The notes under the pieces were generated by a model, which had not been told where the DNA came from, did not search any database, and saw only the letters and a list, made by a program, of their open reading frames with translations. Source: Phycisphaerae bacterium (GTDB taxonomy: Bacteria > Planctomycetota > Phycisphaerae > Phycisphaerales > UBA1924). From it: DNA of 8,927 nt. The stretch lies in the NCBI GenBank assembly GCA_016794945.1, contig JAEUIX010000113.1:1-8927 (forward strand). The letters are read 5' to 3'. This document shows positions 5,776 to 8,927 of this stretch, in pieces. The translations under genes and the position numbers were made by a program. Each line of letters opens with the position of its first letter. Position 1 is the stretch's first letter.

Positions 5776-6555
5776 TCAGATCAGAGGCGCGGGCTCCTGC
5801 ATCGTGTCGCTCTCGATCACGCCGTCGCGCAGGCGGATCACGCGCTGGCAGAGCGCGGCGACCTCCGGCGCGTGCGTGACCATGATGATCGTGATGCCGA
5901 TCTTGTGCAGATCGTTGAAGATCTTCAGCACCGCCTTGCCCGTGGCCGAATCGAGGTTGCCGGTCGGCTCGTCGGCCATGAGCACCACCGGGCTGGTGAC
6001 CAGGGCGCGGGCGATCGCGCACCGCTGCTGCTGGCCGCCCGAAAGCTCGCTCGGACGGTGGCCCAGCCGCTGATCCAGGCCCACCATGCCCAGCACCGCC
6101 TCGGCCTTGCGCCGCCGCTCGGCGGGCGACACTCCCTGGTAGAACAGCGGCACCTCGACGTTCTCGCGGACCGTCAGCTCCGGGATCAGGTTGAACGCCT
6201 GGAAGATGAAGCCGATCTTCCGGCCCCGGTACGCCGAGATCTCCTCGTCGTTCATCGTCACGCAGTCCTGGCCGTCGAGCAGGTAGATCCCCGACGTCGG
6301 TCGGTCGAGGCAGCCCAGGATGTTCATCATCGTGCTCTTGCCCGAGCCCGAGGCGCCCATGATCGCGACGTACTGGCCGGCCGGGATCGAAACCGACACT
6401 CCGCGCAGCGCTTCGACGAGCACCGATCCGTCGGGCTTGTAGTACACGCGCTTGACATCGCGCAGCTCCACGATCGGCCCGCCGCCGGCACGCGGCGCGG
6501 GCCCGCGAAACGCGTCCGGTGCCGCGGGCAGCTCCGGCGCCGCCGCGCTGCTCAC
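5776..6555 (-). CDS. ABC transporter ATP-binding protein, MacB/LolD type
   Basis: A 259-residue ATPase subunit. It has a 25-residue Pro/Ala-rich leader, then Walker A GASGSGKST (67-75), Q-loop Gln119 in GFIFQAFNLIPELTVREN, signature LSGGQQQR (171-178), Walker B VVLMADEP (190-197), D-loop GNLD (199-202) and switch His228 in IIMVTHAP. The phrases TVRENVEVPL and MADEPTGNLDS place it in the MacB/LolD/FtsE-like group, whose members drive lipoprotein release, macrolide or peptide export, or envelope remodelling together with an FtsX-like permease. All catalytic residues are present. GTG 6555 is chosen because its GTGA overlaps the stop of the upstream STAS gene, with a G-rich stretch seven bases before it. 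No permease gene lies on either side within the window: the next gene downstream is the convergent phosphatase. Its partner must therefore be encoded elsewhere, or it works in another way. Substrate is unknown. Confidence 0.93.
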   Translation of the reverse strand: MSSAAAPELPAAPDAFRGPAPRAGGGPIVELRDVKRVYYKPDGSVLVEALRGVSVSIPAGQYVAIMGASGSGKSTMMNILGCLDRPTSGIYLLDGQDCVTMNDEEISAYRGRKIGFIFQAFNLIPELTVRENVEVPLFYQGVSPAERRRKAEAVLGMVGLDQRLGHRPSELSGGQQQRCAIARALVTSPVVLMADEPTGNLDSATGKAVLKIFNDLHKIGITIIMVTHAPEVAALCQRVIRLRDGVIESDTMQEPAPLI

Positions 6556-6911
6556 GCGTTGGCCCCGGGCTCCGCCTCGATCTGAAGCGTGGCCAGCGCG
6601 GTCAGCGGGTCCGGCGCGAACCGGAAGACCCGGTCGAGCCCCGTCAGCAGCATGACCGACCAGACGTTGTCGTTGAGCGAACAGAGCACCAGGTTCCGGC
6701 CGGTGTCGACCAGCTTCTTGCGCAGGCGCAGCAACTGGGCCAGGTGCGAGGACGAGAGGTAGTTGACGTTGGCGAAGTTGAGCACGACGTGCTTGGCCTG
6801 GCGCGGCCCCGCGGAGGCGGCACGCTCGACGATGCCCGCGAGCTCCTCGGAGAGCGCCGGCTCGTCGGCCAGTTCGCTGATGATGATCTGGTCGGACCAG
6901 TCGGTAGACAT
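6552..6911 (-). CDS. STAS-domain protein, anti-sigma-factor antagonist-like
   Basis: A 119-residue single-domain cytosolic protein. The STAS fold is recognised from the strand H-V-V-L-N-F-A-N-V (41-49), the phosphorylation loop N-Y-L-S-S-S-H-L (50-57), the helix AQLLRLRKKLVDTG (58-71) and the strand NLVLCSL (73-79). It ends with the helix around VWSVMLLTGLDRVFRF (83-98). Relative to SpoIIAA the loop F-M-D-S-S-G-L becomes Y-L-S-S-S-H-L: the phosphoacceptor serine is kept (Ser54), while the preceding Asp is Ser53 and the Gly is His56. Such proteins bind an anti-sigma kinase or other partner in their unphosphorylated state and are reset by a PP2C phosphatase, and one converges on this gene pair. 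The start at ATG 6911 is followed by a normal N-terminus, but no ribosome site precedes it; instead a TATACT sits six bases upstream. It overlaps the ABC ATPase gene by 4 bases, so an MlaB-like partnership with the ATPase is an alternative to sigma control. Confidence 0.88.
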   Translation of the reverse strand: MSTDWSDQIIISELADEPALSEELAGIVERAASAGPRQAKHVVLNFANVNYLSSSHLAQLLRLRKKLVDTGRNLVLCSLNDNVWSVMLLTGLDRVFRFAPDPLTALATLQIEAEPGANA

Positions 6912-6917
6912 GCGGCA

Positions 6918-6923
6918 AGTATA
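6918..6923 (-). promoter_or_regulatory. Candidate -10 element (TATACT) giving a leaderless STAS transcript
   Basis: A near-consensus TATACT on the minus strand, in very GC-rich surroundings, is separated from ATG 6911 by six bases (TGCCGC). With usual -10 to start-site spacing, transcription would begin at the A of the ATG itself. No -35 box is evident. It would let the STAS and ATPase genes be expressed apart from the HNH gene upstream. Confidence 0.45.
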
Positions 6924-6953
6924 CAGCCCCGGCGCCCGCCCCCGGCCGCGTGC

Positions 6954-7682
6954 TCACTTCAGCTCCACGCTCCAGTACGCGTTGTCGAGGAAGGCCTTCC
7001 ACGAGGCGTACTTGTCCTGCCCCAGGCGCAGCGCGATCAGCGGGTTGCGCTTGGGCATCACCGGTCGGCGGATCAGGTGCATCCGGGCGGCGTCGGGGGT
7101 CCGGCCGCCCTTACGGGCGTTGCAGCGGATGCACGCGCACACGAGGTTCTCCCAGCTGTCGCCGCCGCCCTGCGAGCGCGGCAGCACGTGGTCGATCGAC
7201 AACTCGCTCGTCGGGAAGTGCCGCCCGCAGTACTGGCACTGGTTCCGGTCGCGTGCGAACAGGTTCCGCCGGTTCAGCTTTACCGTCTGCGCCGGGAGCC
7301 GGTCGTACCCCAGCAGGCGTATGACCCGCGGCACGGCCACCTGCAGGCGCACCGTGCGAACCCAGTCGTGCTTCTCGGCTTCGAACTGCCGCTGGTACTC
7401 GGCCAAGTCGGCCCACGATGCGAAGTCGTACGTCGCGTACTGGCCGTCGTTGACCGTGATCACCTCGGCCAGGTCGCGAACCAGCAGCGAGAACGCTCGC
7501 CGCGCCGACACCACGCGGATCGCCAGGTACAGCCGGTTGAGCACCAGCACCTTCGAATCGAGCGAGCCCACCTGCGCCCGCGTCAGGCCCGGCGCGCCGT
7601 CCGGCGGCAACGCATCGTCCACCGACGGGTGCTCCGCGCCCGTGAACTGCTGTCGCTTGCCCGGCGAACGTGACCCGCTCAT
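6954..7682 (-). CDS. HNH endonuclease-family protein
   Basis: A 242-residue protein. Its N-terminal 40 residues are polar and probably disordered. Residues 42-75 (S-K-V-L-V-L-N-R-L-Y-L-A-I-R-V-V-S-A-R-R-A) form the leading domain common to a widespread bacterial HNH family. The C-terminal HNH zinc-finger nuclease has zinc ligands Cys149/Cys152 (CQYC) and Cys184/Cys187 (CIRC). Its catalytic core is Asp164-His165 in SIDHVLPRSQGG, with Asn179 (WENL) and Asn188. All key residues are present, so nuclease activity is plausible, but the family's biological role is unknown. A free-standing chromosomal gene beside lysS, with no methyltransferase or phage gene nearby, argues against a restriction or homing system. 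ATG 7682 is chosen because GAGGG lies six bases upstream; the open frame extends to an ATG at 7757 without such support. The STAS gene follows after 42 bases. Confidence 0.92.
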   Translation of the reverse strand: MSGSRSPGKRQQFTGAEHPSVDDALPPDGAPGLTRAQVGSLDSKVLVLNRLYLAIRVVSARRAFSLLVRDLAEVITVNDGQYATYDFASWADLAEYQRQFEAEKHDWVRTVRLQVAVPRVIRLLGYDRLPAQTVKLNRRNLFARDRNQCQYCGRHFPTSELSIDHVLPRSQGGGDSWENLVCACIRCNARKGGRTPDAARMHLIRRPVMPKRNPLIALRLGQDKYASWKAFLDNAYWSVELK

Positions 7683-7688
7683 GGCGTG

Positions 7689-7693
7689 CCCTC
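7689..7693 (-). promoter_or_regulatory. Ribosome binding site of the HNH gene
   Basis: GAGGG on the minus strand six bases before ATG 7682. It decides the start against the upstream in-frame ATG at 7757. Confidence 0.6.
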
Positions 7694-7735
7694 GACTCGC
7701 AATCCCTCGCCGCGTCGCGGCCCGACAAGTGTGAA

Positions 7736-7741
7736 ACAGTA
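7736..7741 (-). promoter_or_regulatory. Candidate -10 element (TACTGT) for the HNH gene
   Basis: TACTGT in a locally AT-richer patch of the 158-base gap between the lysS stop and the HNH start. It would give a leader of about 46 bases. It overlaps nothing else and has no visible -35 box. Low confidence. Confidence 0.2.
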
Positions 7742-7745
7742 GCGT

Positions 7746-7770
7746 CGGCCCGGCCACCCGGGAAGGGCCG
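7746..7770. repeat. Inverted repeat in the lysS-HNH gap
   Basis: CGGCCC (7746-7751) and GGGCCG (7765-7770) are perfect inverted copies around a 13-base loop. No T-run follows on either strand, so I do not call it a terminator. It is the clearest hairpin-forming sequence between the lysS stop and the HNH start. Confidence 0.3.
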
Positions 7771-7840
7771 CGTTCGGGGGCCCTGTCCGTCCCGCGCGAC
7801 GCCCGGCACCAGGAGCCGAACGCCCGTCGGTCCGATCACC

Positions 7841-8927
<1,087 letters not shown>

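Noticed and set aside
5413..7673. Two long plus-strand open frames (5413-6585 and 6519-7673) opposite the ATPase, STAS and HNH genes
   Set aside because: Both are Arg/His/Leu-rich and motif-free, while the minus strand encodes recognisable proteins through the same DNA.
6954..7682. HNH gene as part of a restriction or homing element
   Set aside because: No DNA methyltransferase, specificity subunit, intron boundary, intein or repeat is visible next to it.
7746..7770. Rho-independent terminator between lysS and the HNH gene
   Set aside because: An inverted repeat is present, but no T-run follows on either strand and the loop is long.

Overview
The window is very GC-rich and densely coded. 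Its gene families and protein styles suggest a planctomycete, most likely in or near the Phycisphaerae. The clues are the EGTDAYDA-type polytopic membrane protein, the DUF192 lipoprotein with an FVMRDCPIPID core, the STAS protein with a Y-L-S-S-S motif, and the HNH protein with a leading SKVLVLNRL block. The lineage call rests on family resemblance, not on a marker gene. No rRNA, tRNA, CRISPR array, insertion sequence or phage gene is visible, so this looks like ordinary chromosome. No stretch over 300 bases lacks a gene.

Left block (1-2474). A minus-strand operon reads, in transcription order, membrane protein (1765-473), an unrecognised 88-residue protein (476-210) and the N-terminus of a glycogen/starch synthase-like glycosyltransferase (217 to beyond the left edge). 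The genes overlap by 4 and 8 bases. Divergent from it on the plus strand is a phospholipid N-methyltransferase-like SAM enzyme whose start codon is a real problem.

Middle block (2491-5765). A pterin-4a-carbinolamine dehydratase (minus) shares a 97-base divergent promoter region with gluQRS (plus), which glutamylates queuosine in tRNA-Asp. gluQRS overlaps a DUF192 lipoprotein gene by 25 bases. After an 86-base gap comes a SpoIIE/RsbU-type PP2C phosphatase with a degenerate N-terminal domain.

Right block (5776-8927, all minus). In transcription order this is lysS (class II lysyl-tRNA synthetase, N-terminus cut by the window edge), an HNH endonuclease-family protein, a STAS-domain anti-sigma-factor antagonist-like protein and a MacB/LolD-type ABC ATPase. 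The STAS and ATPase genes overlap by 4 bases. The phosphatase gene converges on the ATPase gene with only 10 bases between them. A PP2C phosphatase, a STAS protein with its phosphorylatable serine and an ABC ATPase therefore lie side by side. This resembles part of a partner-switching module, but no kinase or permease is in view.

The points most worth a second look are this phosphatase/STAS/ATPase cluster, probable leaderless promoters on two genes, the missing start codon of the methyltransferase, two of four zinc ligands lost in GluQRS, and an altered lysine-pocket segment in LysRS. I did not find a clearly new defence, mobile or RNA system.
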